DNA of 27,730 nucleotides from DASWRT01 sp036403035. Its GTDB lineage: Bacteria > Pseudomonadota > Alphaproteobacteria > ATCC43930 > CGMCC-115725. Below, in pieces: positions 7,579 to 14,514 of the stretch. The stretch lies in the NCBI GenBank assembly GCA_036403035.1, contig DASWRT010000169.1, positions 1 to 27,730 on the forward strand, in the 5' to 3' direction. The first letter of the stretch is position 1; the number at the start of each line of letters is the position of its first letter. Both the position numbers and the translations under genes were made by a program. The notes beneath the pieces were generated by a model. It made no database searches, was not told where the DNA came from, and saw only the letters and a program-made list of their open reading frames with translations.

Positions 7579-8367
7579 ATGCGTGGCCGGTGGAAGGACC
7601 GACTGCCGTTTCGGACATGGCTGAGGCTCGGCCGGCGCGAGCTGGGCCTGCTGCTCGCGGTGCTGGCCGTCGCCGCGGCGCTGCTCGTTTTCGCCTGGAT
7701 CGCCGAGGAGGTGAGCGAAGGTGACACGCACGCCGTCGACCGCGCCGTGCTGCTCGCGCTGCGCCGGCCGGGCGACCTCGCGACGCCGATCGGACCGGCG
7801 TGGGTGCAGGGGATGGCTCGGGACCTCACCAGTCTCGGCAGCATTACCGTGCTGACGCTGGTGGCGGCGACGGTCGCGGGCTTTCTCGCGATCGTGCGCA
7901 AGCGCGGTGCGGCGCTGCTCGTCGTCGTCGCGATCGGCGGCGGGATGATGTTGAGCACGGTGCTCAAGAACGTCTTCGAGCGGCCGCGGCCGGACCTCGT
8001 GCCGCATGCCGTCGAGGTCTTCACCGCGAGCTTCCCCAGCGGTCACGCGATGCTCTCGGCGGTGACCTACCTGACGCTCGGCGCCCTGCTGACGCGGGTC
8101 CAGCCGCGCCGCCGGGCCAAGGCTTACATCCTCGCGGTTGCGGTCATGCTGACGATGCTGATCGGGATCAGCCGAGTCTATCTCGGCGTGCACTGGCCGA
8201 CCGACGTGTTCGCCGGCTGGTGCGTCGGATCGGCATGGGCGATCGCCTGCTGGGCCGCCGCCCTCTGGTTGCAGCGCCGCGGCAGCGTCGAGCCCGCCGC
8301 GGCCGAGCCGGAGAGCGGGGAAAAGGGTAATGGGGCAGATATCGCGCCCCCGGCAGGCGAGCGGTAG
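7579..8367 (+). CDS. PAP2 superfamily membrane phosphatase
   Basis: The 262-aa integral membrane protein holds the full acid-phosphatase signature: KNVFERPRP (KX6RP), FPSGHAM (PSGH) and SRVYLGVHWPTD (SRX5HX3D), with about six membrane helices and the catalytic His in the third motif. Such enzymes dephosphorylate phosphatidate, undecaprenyl diphosphate or related lipids at the periplasmic face. The ATG at 7579 follows a GGAAGG, and the N-terminus is basic before TM1. The last 30 residues are a polar tail. It is divergent from the MFS gene. Undecaprenyl-diphosphate recycling and broader lipid phosphatase activity are both possible. Confidence 0.93.
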   Translation: MRGRWKDRLPFRTWLRLGRRELGLLLAVLAVAAALLVFAWIAEEVSEGDTHAVDRAVLLALRRPGDLATPIGPAWVQGMARDLTSLGSITVLTLVAATVAGFLAIVRKRGAALLVVVAIGGGMMLSTVLKNVFERPRPDLVPHAVEVFTASFPSGHAMLSAVTYLTLGALLTRVQPRRRAKAYILAVAVMLTMLIGISRVYLGVHWPTDVFAGWCVGSAWAIACWAAALWLQRRGSVEPAAAEPESGEKGNGADIAPPAGER

Positions 8368-8387
8368 CGACCGATCCGCTCGCCTGC
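8353..8387. terminator. Stem-loop between convergent genes, probable bidirectional terminator
   Basis: A perfect 12-bp inverted repeat (GCAGGCGAGCGG at 8353-8364 and its complement at 8376-8387) with an 11-base loop overlaps the end of the PAP2 gene and sits 9 bases from the stop of the convergent gene at 8397. Only a short T-run follows on the plus strand. Confidence 0.6.
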
Positions 8388-8396
8388 GTTGCGCTT

Positions 8397-8714
8397 TCAG
8401 GCGGCGCCGGACAGCGGGTCGTTGTACAGCGGCACGTCGGAGACGGCGTGCGCGGCGAGGATCGCGCGCGCCGCCGCGAGGGTCTCCTCGGTTTCCTCGA
8501 CGCTCCAGCCGCCGAGGAAGCCCGATCCGCGCTTCTCGAAGGCGACCTCCTCGCGGTCGCCGGGACGGCGGGAGACGGGAAGCCGGGAGCGCGTCCAGCC
8601 GGCCGCCGCAAGCGCCTCGAACAACGCCGCCGGCGGCGCACCCGCCGGGTGCTCGACATGCAGCGTGCAGGTCGTGTGGTGGTGGACGGAATGGAACGCG
8701 GCGTGGATCGTCAT
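8397..8714 (-). CDS. Small hypothetical protein (105 aa)
   Basis: The frame starts with ATG at 8714 and ends in the short gap beside the PAP2 gene. The product starts MTIHAAFHSVHHHTTCTLHVEH, giving a His-rich N-terminus, followed by a basic middle (SRRPGDREEVAFEKRGSGF) and an Ala/Glu-rich helix. No signal peptide or membrane segment is seen. I do not recognise the family. Convergent packing, a shared terminator hairpin and good coding character support a real gene. Confidence 0.6.
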   Translation of the reverse strand: MTIHAAFHSVHHHTTCTLHVEHPAGAPPAALFEALAAAGWTRSRLPVSRRPGDREEVAFEKRGSGFLGGWSVEETEETLAAARAILAAHAVSDVPLYNDPLSGAA

Positions 8715-8839
8715 GTCGGATTCGTCCCGAAAGAAGCGTGGTCGCGGTCCGTTGCCGGAGTGGCGGCGCGGGACCGTCGGTCATTCCGATAACGGCCCAG
8801 GCGTAACGTTTGTGCGATGCAGCGGGCGCGGCACGGCGC

Positions 8840-8869
8840 CGCAGTCAGGGCAAAGCAATCCCGACTGTG
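8840..8869. other. Intergenic stem-loop downstream of the 8888-9322 gene
   Basis: A stem of CAGTC/GACTG extended by a wobble pair and a C-G pair, then GGG/CCC across a single bulged A, encloses a 9-base loop. It lies 18 bases past the stop of the minus-strand gene at 8888. No T-run follows, so termination is only a guess. Confidence 0.35.
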
Positions 8870-8887
8870 CGGTGCAGCAAAGACGGA

Positions 8888-9322
8888 TCAGTCGGTCAGC
8901 AGCCCGCCTGCGGTGGGGCGGACAGCGGCGAGCAGCCGGGGGCGGGCGCCCTGCGGCACGCGCAGCGTCGTCAGCAGGCCCAGTTCGTCGCCGACGATCT
9001 CCAGGCTTTTGTAGCCGCCGGCCGGTATCGGAATACGCTTATCCTTGCAGTACAGGATCAGGGCGCTGACGAGATCCGGCGCCGCAAGCTCGATCGCTGC
9101 CGCCGCATCGCGACCGCCGGGCGGGCCGACCCTGAGGAGGGCAAAGGGCTCGCCGTCCGCCCGCTGGCACAGCTCGATCGCCAGCCCGGGTTCCATCGCG
9201 GCGGCGCTCCGCCGCGCCGGCACGGCCGCCGCCGCGCCGCCGCGGCGCTTGCGGTAGAACTCGATCACCGCCGTCTGTACCTCCTGGGCGGAGAAGAGGA
9301 GGTAGCGGATTTCTTTCGGCAT
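8888..9322 (-). CDS. Hypothetical protein (144 aa)
   Basis: The product starts MPKEIRYLLFSAQEVQTAVI and has a compact alternating helix/strand look with no signal peptide or membrane helix. Residues 25-45 are Arg/Ala-rich; the second half contains YKSLEIVGDELGLLTTLRVP. The start resembles conserved alphaproteobacterial hypothetical proteins, but I cannot name a family. No strong ribosome-binding site precedes the ATG. Function unknown; cytoplasmic by inference. Confidence 0.65.
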   Translation of the reverse strand: MPKEIRYLLFSAQEVQTAVIEFYRKRRGGAAAAVPARRSAAAMEPGLAIELCQRADGEPFALLRVGPPGGRDAAAAIELAAPDLVSALILYCKDKRIPIPAGGYKSLEIVGDELGLLTTLRVPQGARPRLLAAVRPTAGGLLTD

Positions 9323-9478
9323 CGGCGAGGGTCCGGCGGCAGGGTAGGGGCGATGGCCGGTCGAGCGTCGCGCGGAAAAGTGGAGAAATGCTTATACGCC
9401 AGCCTCGGCCGTTGATCTCACGCCCGGCATGCGTGACGGTTTCGCCCATACAGGTTCAGCCGCGCGATGAGACCGACG

Positions 9479-9748
9479 ATGAAAAGAAGATGCGTCAAGC
9501 CGCTGTTCGCCCTGGCGTCGCTCGTGCCGCTTGCCGGACTCGTCGCGGGTTGCGCCCAGCCGCCCGTGCCGGTCGGCGGCAACGAGGCGTCCGTCACTTT
9601 CTCCTGGGCGCGCAGGGCGACGCCGTTCAGTACGGTCGCCGGCGCGGCGGCCGATTATTGCCGGCAGTACGGCAGGCAGGCTTTCCTGGTCACCGACACC
9701 TACACCGCACCGGGAGGGACGCGCACCACGGCGTTCGACTGCCGCTGA
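9479..9748 (+). CDS. Small putative lipoprotein (about 89 aa)
   Basis: MKRR start, hydrophobic core and lipobox LVAGC form a clear class II signal peptide, with the lipidated Cys at residue 25. The mature part is only about 65 residues, contains two further Cys (in DYCRQYG and at FDCR) that may form a disulfide, and ends at the second. An ATG four codons upstream (9467) is possible; neither has a strong ribosome-binding site, and I prefer 9479 because it gives a standard signal-peptide length. It resembles the small Cys-containing outer-membrane lipoproteins common in alphaproteobacteria, without a known role. Confidence 0.65.
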   Translation: MKRRCVKPLFALASLVPLAGLVAGCAQPPVPVGGNEASVTFSWARRATPFSTVAGAAADYCRQYGRQAFLVTDTYTAPGGTRTTAFDCR

Positions 9749-9776
9749 AGCGCCGCCCGCGCGCCCGCCGGCCGCG

Positions 9777-9974
9777 TCATTTCTTCCCGCCGGAGCGGTA
9801 GATATAGCGGTCGCAGCGCATCTCGATGTCGGTATGGTCCTGCCGGAAATGCGGTTCGAGCACGTCGCGCGCCCGCGCTTCGATGATGTGCCGGCATGCC
9901 GTCCGATCGTCGAAGAACTCGTTCGGGAACGGCCGGTCGGTCCAGCACTCGCTCGGCGAGGTGCAGTAGAACAC
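9777..9974 (-). CDS. Small Cys-rich hypothetical protein (65 aa or slightly longer)
   Basis: The frame reads F-Y-C-T-S-P-S-E-C-W and later TACRHIIEARARDVLEPHF and MRCDRYIYR, with four Cys. The listed start is a GTG at 9974. The same frame stays open upstream to about 10034 with a hydrophobic stretch (LEKIVYALVVFYC) that looks coding. The nearest good ribosome-binding site (GGAGG) lies before a CTG at 10001, so the true start may be that unusual codon or the gene may have lost its start. No family recognised. Confidence 0.45.
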   Translation of the reverse strand: MFYCTSPSECWTDRPFPNEFFDDRTACRHIIEARARDVLEPHFRQDHTDIEMRCDRYIYRSGGKK

Positions 9975-10073
9975 GACCAGGGCGTAAACGATCTTCTCCA
10001 GGACAGCCTCCGTTCCGGCCGCCGCAGCATAGAGGGAGAATGGTTAAGAGTGCCTGACTCGGCCGGGAGGGGC

Positions 10074-10098
10074 GGGGCACTCCCAAGGAGAGTGCCCC
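10074..10098 (-). terminator. Stem-loop after the MFS gene, possible terminator
   Basis: A perfect 9-bp inverted repeat, GGGGCACTC (10074-10082) and GAGTGCCCC (10090-10098), with a 7-base loop lies 18 bases past the MFS stop codon on the minus strand. There is no T-run, so it could also be an mRNA-stabilising hairpin. Confidence 0.45.
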
Positions 10099-10115
10099 GG
10101 AGCGGGCGTCGCGTC

Positions 10116-11444
10116 TCAGCCGCCGGTCGCGGCAAGCCCGCCGACGACCGCCGGCCGGCTCGGCGCCGTGGGGCGGCGTCCGCGGCCGACGCGCAGCGCC
10201 AGCAGCGCGGCGATCATGCACAGCGCGCCGGAGAGCATGAACGCCTCCATGTAGCCGCCGAGCGCGGTCCGCATCACGCCGGCGAACAGCGTTTCGACGC
10301 CGGCGCCGATCTGGTGCCCGACCGCGAGCCAGCCGAAGATCATGGCCGCCTTCTCCTTGCCGAAGGCGTCCGCGGTGAGGCGGACGGTCGGCGGAACGGT
10401 CGCGATCCAGTCGAGCCCGAAGAACACGCCGAACAGCATCATCCCGTAGACCGACGAGAAGGCGAACGGCAAGTACAGGAGGGAGAGGCCGCGCAGCGCG
10501 TAATACCAGAACAACAGGAAGCGGTTGTTCCAGCGGTCGGAGAGCCAGCCGGACAGCGTCGTGCCGATGAAGTCGCACACGCCCATCATCGCCAGCATCC
10601 CGGCGGCCTGGACCTCCGGCATGCCGTGATCGATGCAGGCCGGGATGAAGTGAGTCCCGACGAGGCCGTTCGTGCTGGCGCCGCAGATGAAGAAGGTGCC
10701 GAAGAGCAGCCAGAAGTCGCGCGACTTGGCGCCGACGCCGAGCGCCGCGAACGTCGCGGCGATCGGGTTCGGCCCGCGCGACCGCGGCGCCGCCTCGACG
10801 GTCGACGCGCCGTAGGCCGGCAAGCCCAAATCGGCCGGCCGCTCGCGTACCAGCAGCAGCACGACCGGAACCAGCGCCGCCGACGCCGCCGCGACGATCC
10901 ACACGGTCATCCGCCAGCCGTAAGCCTCGGTGATCGCGGCGAGCGCCGGCAGGAACACGAGCTGTCCGGTCGCCGTGCTGGCGGTCAGCAGCCCCATCAC
11001 GAGGCCGCGGCGCTCGACGAACCAGCGGTTCACCACCGTCGCGCTCAGGACCATCGCCGTAACCCCGGTGCCGAGGCCGATCACGAAGCCCCACAGCAGC
11101 ACCATCTGCCACATCTGGGTCATCAGCGAGGTCGACGCGACGCCGGCCGCGACGACCGCGAGGGCCGCGGCGACGGTCGGCCGGATGCCGAACCGGTCCA
11201 TCAGCGCCGCCGAGAACGGCCCCATCATGCCATAGCAGGCGATGCTGATCGCGACGGCGAACGAGACCGACGCGCGACTCCAGCCGAACGCCTCTTCCAA
11301 GGGGACGAGGAGGAGGCCCGAAAGCGAGCGGACGCCGGCAGCCGTCAGCAAGACGACGAACGTGACCGCGGCGACGATCCAGCCGTAATGCAGGCGGGTG
11401 CCGCCGGCACCGGAGGAGGAGGTCGTGGTGGTGGTCGTCGTCAC
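10116..11444 (-). CDS. MFS transporter, monocarboxylate/oxalate-formate antiporter-like
   Basis: The 442-aa protein has 12 helices and an N-terminus of seven Thr residues before TRLHYGWIVAAVTFVVLL, a typical opening for the MCT/OFA subgroup of MFS carriers. The central loop and second half carry SGWLSDRWNNRFLLFWYYALRG, matching the motif-A copy of that group. The start is a GTG with a good AGGAG seven bases upstream. Bacterial members move small organic acids such as formate, oxalate or other monocarboxylates; the substrate here cannot be assigned. It stands alone, with a hairpin behind it and a REP-like repeat in front. Confidence 0.92.
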   Translation of the reverse strand: MTTTTTTTSSSGAGGTRLHYGWIVAAVTFVVLLTAAGVRSLSGLLLVPLEEAFGWSRASVSFAVAISIACYGMMGPFSAALMDRFGIRPTVAAALAVVAAGVASTSLMTQMWQMVLLWGFVIGLGTGVTAMVLSATVVNRWFVERRGLVMGLLTASTATGQLVFLPALAAITEAYGWRMTVWIVAAASAALVPVVLLLVRERPADLGLPAYGASTVEAAPRSRGPNPIAATFAALGVGAKSRDFWLLFGTFFICGASTNGLVGTHFIPACIDHGMPEVQAAGMLAMMGVCDFIGTTLSGWLSDRWNNRFLLFWYYALRGLSLLYLPFAFSSVYGMMLFGVFFGLDWIATVPPTVRLTADAFGKEKAAMIFGWLAVGHQIGAGVETLFAGVMRTALGGYMEAFMLSGALCMIAALLALRVGRGRRPTAPSRPAVVGGLAATGG

Positions 11445-11626
11445 TCGGTGCTCTCCTTCGTCCGACCGCGGTCGTCCGGCCCGTCACCGAAACCAAAGGT
11501 CGCCGAGCGGGACACATCCGACAAGCGTGATCTCGGAATGCGTATCATGCCGGTTGTCCCGGTCTCCGATCGCTCGACCGGTTTTCGATCGAGCTTGGAA
11601 AGACAGAACTCTGCTTTGCGCCGGGT

Positions 11627-11720
11627 CCCCCCACCCCGACCCTCCCCCGCAAGGGGGGAGGGAGAAGAGGCCGCGCGCCATCCGGAGCCCTCCGCCCTTG
11701 CGGGAGAGGGCCGGGGTGAG
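11627..11720. repeat. REP-like inverted repeat pair (intergenic)
   Basis: Two copies of a roughly 33-base unit face each other. The left arm (about 11627-11662) contains CACCCCGACCCTCCCCCGC then AAGGGGGGAGGG, which folds on itself. The right arm (about 11688-11720), read on the other strand, gives CTCACCCCGGCCCTCTCCCG then CAAGGG. This is the widespread palindromic family found between genes in many GC-rich proteobacteria. It lies in the 291-base gap between the MFS gene and the SDR gene stop. Confidence 0.65.
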
Positions 11721-11735
11721 CGAATCCACGTGTCG

Positions 11736-12482
11736 TCAGGCGATCGTGCCGCCGTCGACGTTAATCGTCGCCCCGGTCACATACGTCGCTTCCGGGCTCG
11801 CCAGGAACGAGGCGGCCGCGGCGATCTCGTCCGCCCGGCCGTAGCGGTCGAGGGCCGTTCCCTGACGCTGCACGGCGGCGAAATCGCCAGTCGCCGGGTT
11901 CATTTCGGTGTCGACCGGTCCGGGCTGGATGCAATTCACGGTGATCCCGCGCGGCCCGAGATCGCGGGCCCAGGCGCGCGTCAGGCCGGCGACCGCGAAC
12001 TTGCTCATCGAGTAGAGGCCGACGCCGGGGAAGGGAACGCGTTCCCCGAGCACGCTGCCGATGTTGATGATGCGGCCGCCGGGCTGCATGACGCGCGCCG
12101 CCTCGCGCGCGGCCAGGAACACGGCCCGGACGTTGACGCCGACGATGCGATCGAATTCCTCTTCGGTCGCTTCGGTCAGGATGTTCTGCTGCCAGATCCC
12201 GGCATTGTTGACGAGGATGTCGAGCCGGCCGAACTGCTCGACCACGGCCGGCACGAGCGCCTTGACCGCCGCCGGATCGGCGGCGTCGGCATGGAACGCC
12301 TCGGCGCGCACGCCGGCGCTGCGGCGGATTCCGGCGACGACGCGCTCCGCCGACTCGGACGAACTGGAATAGCTGATCGCAACATCGGCGCCATCGGCGG
12401 CGAGACGTTCGGCGATCGCCGCACCTATGCCGCGGCTCCCGCCGGTAACCAGGGCGACCTTGCCCGTAAGCCGTCCGACCAT
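11736..12482 (-). CDS. SDR family oxidoreductase (3-oxoacyl-ACP reductase-like)
   Basis: The 248-aa classical short-chain dehydrogenase has the NADP(H)-type glycine motif TGGSRGIG (residues 13-20, with Arg favouring NADPH), NNAG (91-94) and the catalytic set Ser142, Tyr156, Lys160 (YSMSK). The C-terminal GATINVDGG is typical of FabG-like members. A strong AAGGAG six bases before the ATG marks the start. It is divergent from an ArsR-type repressor with a palindromic operator between them, so it is probably the repressor's target. That suggests an inducible detoxification or quinone/carbonyl reduction role rather than housekeeping fatty-acid synthesis. Confidence 0.93.
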   Translation of the reverse strand: MVGRLTGKVALVTGGSRGIGAAIAERLAADGADVAISYSSSSESAERVVAGIRRSAGVRAEAFHADAADPAAVKALVPAVVEQFGRLDILVNNAGIWQQNILTEATEEEFDRIVGVNVRAVFLAAREAARVMQPGGRIINIGSVLGERVPFPGVGLYSMSKFAVAGLTRAWARDLGPRGITVNCIQPGPVDTEMNPATGDFAAVQRQGTALDRYGRADEIAAAASFLASPEATYVTGATINVDGGTIA

Positions 12483-12542
12483 CGCATGCTCCTTTTCGTG
12501 ACGAAGGGATCGATGCGCTAAGAACTGGGAGCATTTGTTCCG

Positions 12543-12563
12543 TAGTTCAAGAAAATTGAACTA
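12543..12563. promoter_or_regulatory. Palindromic operator, probable ArsR-family binding site
   Basis: A perfect inverted repeat TAGTTCAA-N5-TTGAACTA sits between the divergent SDR and ArsR genes. Its left edge is about 60 bases from the SDR start and its right edge 35 bases from the ArsR start, so one bound dimer could repress both directions. The 21-base size and A/T-rich arms are usual for ArsR/SmtB-type operators. Confidence 0.72.
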
Positions 12564-12598
12564 TTGAAAGAACTGATATATGAAGCCATCTTGGCGAC

Positions 12599-12952
12599 AT
12601 GCGTCTGCTCCATCACCCGAACAAGACCGACATCACGCTGGCAGGGGTGCTGCATGCGCTCGGCGATCCGATCCGGCTGGAGATCGTCCGCAATCTGGCG
12701 GCCCACGGCGAGCGGTGCTGCTCGTCCAGCATCGAGCGCGACCTGCCGAAATCGACGCTGTCCCATCACATCAGGGTGCTTCGCGACGCCGGATTGATCC
12801 GGATGCGCAAGGAAGGCGTCTATTTCGTCAATACGCTCCGGCGCGATGAACTCGACGAGCGCTTTCCCGGCCTGCTCGCCTCGGTCCTCGCCGCCGCCTG
12901 CGCCGCCCCTGGGCCGCAACGGGCCGACGTGGAGCAGCCTGCGGCTGAATAA
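12599..12952 (+). CDS. ArsR/SmtB-family winged-helix transcriptional repressor
   Basis: The 117-aa protein carries the family core: LHALGDPIRLEIVRNLA, then the recognition-helix segment LPKSTLSHHIRVLRDAGLI and the wing RMRKEGVYFVNTLR. The helix-3 Cys pair is CCSS rather than the arsenic ELCVCDL motif, so metal sensing is possible but not shown; many members of this shape sense reactive organic molecules. The ATG at 12599 is favoured because it leaves the operator at 12543-12563 upstream. It is divergent from the SDR gene and probably represses both genes. Confidence 0.92.
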   Translation: MRLLHHPNKTDITLAGVLHALGDPIRLEIVRNLAAHGERCCSSSIERDLPKSTLSHHIRVLRDAGLIRMRKEGVYFVNTLRRDELDERFPGLLASVLAAACAAPGPQRADVEQPAAE

Positions 12953-13004
12953 GAGCGCCCGACCGGCAGGGTGGAATAACCGGAAAGGACCGTCGTTCAC
13001 CGGG

Positions 13005-13388
13005 ATGAGATCAACCGGACCGGTCCCGCCGATGCGCCGCCCAAAAAGCCGTCACGCCGCCGTCCTGCGCTCGCTTTCGCTCGCCGTGCTGCTGTCCGCG
13101 ACGGCCGGATGCGCGACGATCGAGTCCTGGTCCAACCCGCTGATCGGGCAGTGGACCGCCGATGCCCCGTTCGGCGGGTTCAGCCTCGGCACCTACGAGT
13201 TCAAGCCGGACAGCGTAAACGCGCTCGGCTTCGATCAGGAGGTCGACTACACCGTCGACGGCAACAGGGTGGAGGTCCGCCCGCGCGGCTTCGGACCGCA
13301 ATTCGAGGTCACGATGGTCGACCGCAACACGGCGAGGCTGGGCTCGCCGCTCATCGGCGAGCTTGTCACGCTGCACCGCGTGCGCTGA
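13005..13388 (+). CDS. Putative small lipoprotein, hypothetical (about 127 aa)
   Basis: A basic N-terminus (MRRPKSRH), a hydrophobic segment LRSLSLAVLLSATAGC and a Cys make a plausible but non-ideal lipobox (TAGC). The mature part contains NPLIGQWTADAPFGGF, LGFDQEVDYTVDGNRVEV and ARLGSPLIGELVTLHRVR, a small beta-rich domain like the short META- or lipocalin-like lipoproteins. A second ATG at 13032 gives a tighter signal peptide, and neither start has a clear ribosome-binding site. It lies upstream of the FTR1 gene, but the Fur-like box between them suggests separate control. Confidence 0.65.
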   Translation: MRSTGPVPPMRRPKSRHAAVLRSLSLAVLLSATAGCATIESWSNPLIGQWTADAPFGGFSLGTYEFKPDSVNALGFDQEVDYTVDGNRVEVRPRGFGPQFEVTMVDRNTARLGSPLIGELVTLHRVR

Positions 13389-13454
13389 GCACCGCGTGCG
13401 CTGACCGCGGCGCAATGCATTCGGAGGGACCGCGGCAAAGTGGTCCTTGAAACT

Positions 13455-13473
13455 CTGAATGAGAAGCATTATC
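13455..13473 (+). promoter_or_regulatory. Fur-like box upstream of the FTR1 iron permease
   Basis: The 19 bases CTGAATGAGAAGCATTATC match the classical Fur consensus GATAATGATAATCATTATC at 14 positions, with the right half nearly perfect. The site is 112 bases before the chosen FTR1 start. Iron-dependent control of an iron permease is the natural reading. Alphaproteobacteria also use Irr and RirA, so the exact regulator is open. Confidence 0.55.
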
Positions 13474-13584
13474 AATTATGCACCGTTCCGTTGCAAAAAT
13501 CCGATTGTGCTGCGATCGTGGTTCGGCAATCCGGAGACCGCCTGCGGCCGGATCGTCACGCACGTAGGAAAGGAAGTCTGCTGC

Positions 13585-14454
13585 ATGCTGGCCACCGCGA
13601 TCATCGTCTTCCGCGAGGTTCTGGAGGCGGCGCTCATCGTCGGCATCGTGATGGCCGCCGCCCAAGGCGTCGCGCGGCGCGGGCTGTGGGTTTCGATCGG
13701 CATCGTCGGCGGCGTGGCCGGCGCGGCGCTGGTGGCGGCGTTCGCCGGATCGATCGCCGATGCGGTCGCCGGGGTGGGGCAGGAGCTGCTCAACGCCACC
13801 GTGCTGTTCACCGCGGTCGCGATGCTCGCTTGGCATAATATCTGGATGAAGCAGCACGGCCGCGAGATGGCGAGCGAGGCGGCGGACCTGTCGCGCGCCG
13901 TCGCCTCCGGATCGCGTCCGCTCTACGCGCTCGCCATCGTCGTCGGAGTCGCCGTGCTCCGCGAAGGGTCGGAACTCGTTCTCTTCCTCTACGGCATCGC
14001 GGCAAGCGGGAGCGGCGGCGAGACGGTCCCGATGCTGACCGGAGGCGCGTTCGGACTGGCGGCCGGGGTTGCCGCCGGCGCGGCCCTCTATCTCGGTCTG
14101 CTGCGGATCCCCATGAAGCATCTCTTCACCGTCACGAGCTGGCTCATCCTGCTGCTCGCCGCCGGCCTCGCTTCGCAGGGCGCAGCGTTCCTCGTTCAGG
14201 CGGACCTGCTGCCGGAGCTGTCGCCGATGGTGTGGGATACCTCGGCGCTGCTTGCCGACGACAGCATAGCGGGCCGCGTGCTGCGGACGCTGATCGGCTA
14301 TACCGCACAGCCGAGCGGCATCCAGCTCGTGTTCTATGCCGGGACGCTCCTCACGATCGGTGCGCTGATGCGGTTCGCCGACCGGGCCTCGCCGGACCCG
14401 AAGCCGCCGGTGGAGCGCCGTTCGTCTCCCTCCTCCCGTTCCGCCTATTCCTGA
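13585..14454 (+). CDS. FTR1 family high-affinity iron permease (FtrC/EfeU-like)
   Basis: The 289-aa membrane protein shows the two REXXE iron-path motifs of the FTR1 family: REVLE in TM1 (residues 10-14) and REGSE in TM4 (126-130), with about seven helices. FTR1 permeases move iron oxidised to the ferric form across the inner membrane together with a periplasmic partner. The frame is open from 13459, but that ATG lies inside the Fur-like box. The ATG at 13585 has a GGAAAGGAAG ribosome-binding site and matches family N-termini. No FtrA, FtrB, FtrD or EfeO/B partner is adjacent. The C-terminal 25 residues are Pro/Ser-rich. Confidence 0.93.
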   Translation: MLATAIIVFREVLEAALIVGIVMAAAQGVARRGLWVSIGIVGGVAGAALVAAFAGSIADAVAGVGQELLNATVLFTAVAMLAWHNIWMKQHGREMASEAADLSRAVASGSRPLYALAIVVGVAVLREGSELVLFLYGIAASGSGGETVPMLTGGAFGLAAGVAAGAALYLGLLRIPMKHLFTVTSWLILLLAAGLASQGAAFLVQADLLPELSPMVWDTSALLADDSIAGRVLRTLIGYTAQPSGIQLVFYAGTLLTIGALMRFADRASPDPKPPVERRSSPSSRSAYS

Positions 14455-14464
14455 TTCCTCGGCA

Positions 14465-14480
14465 GCCGGCCGCGGCCGGC
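14465..14480. other. GC-rich perfect palindrome between convergent genes
   Basis: Sixteen bases, GCCGGCCGCGGCCGGC, are perfectly self-complementary in the 60-base gap between the FTR1 and histidine kinase stops. A second GCCGGCCGG element follows at about 14501. They may end both transcripts, but there is no T-run. Confidence 0.35.
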
Positions 14481-14514
14481 GCAGATTGCAATCGGGCGCA
14501 GCCGGCCGGCGCCG

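Noticed and set aside
9700..11517. Minus-strand frame of 605 codons in the MFS region
   Set aside because: Same strand but a different frame from the MFS transporter, whose 12 helices and motif A are clear; the alternative is Arg/Pro-rich noise.
9531..12521. Very long plus-strand open frame (996 codons)
   Set aside because: It lies opposite the MFS and SDR genes, which have clear family motifs; its translation is low-complexity Arg/Ala/Gly/Asp-rich, typical of an antisense shadow in GC-rich DNA.
13459..13584. N-terminal extension of the FTR1 permease
   Set aside because: The extension overlaps a Fur-like box and is not membrane-like; the ATG at 13585 has a good ribosome-binding site and starts directly with the REXXE helix.
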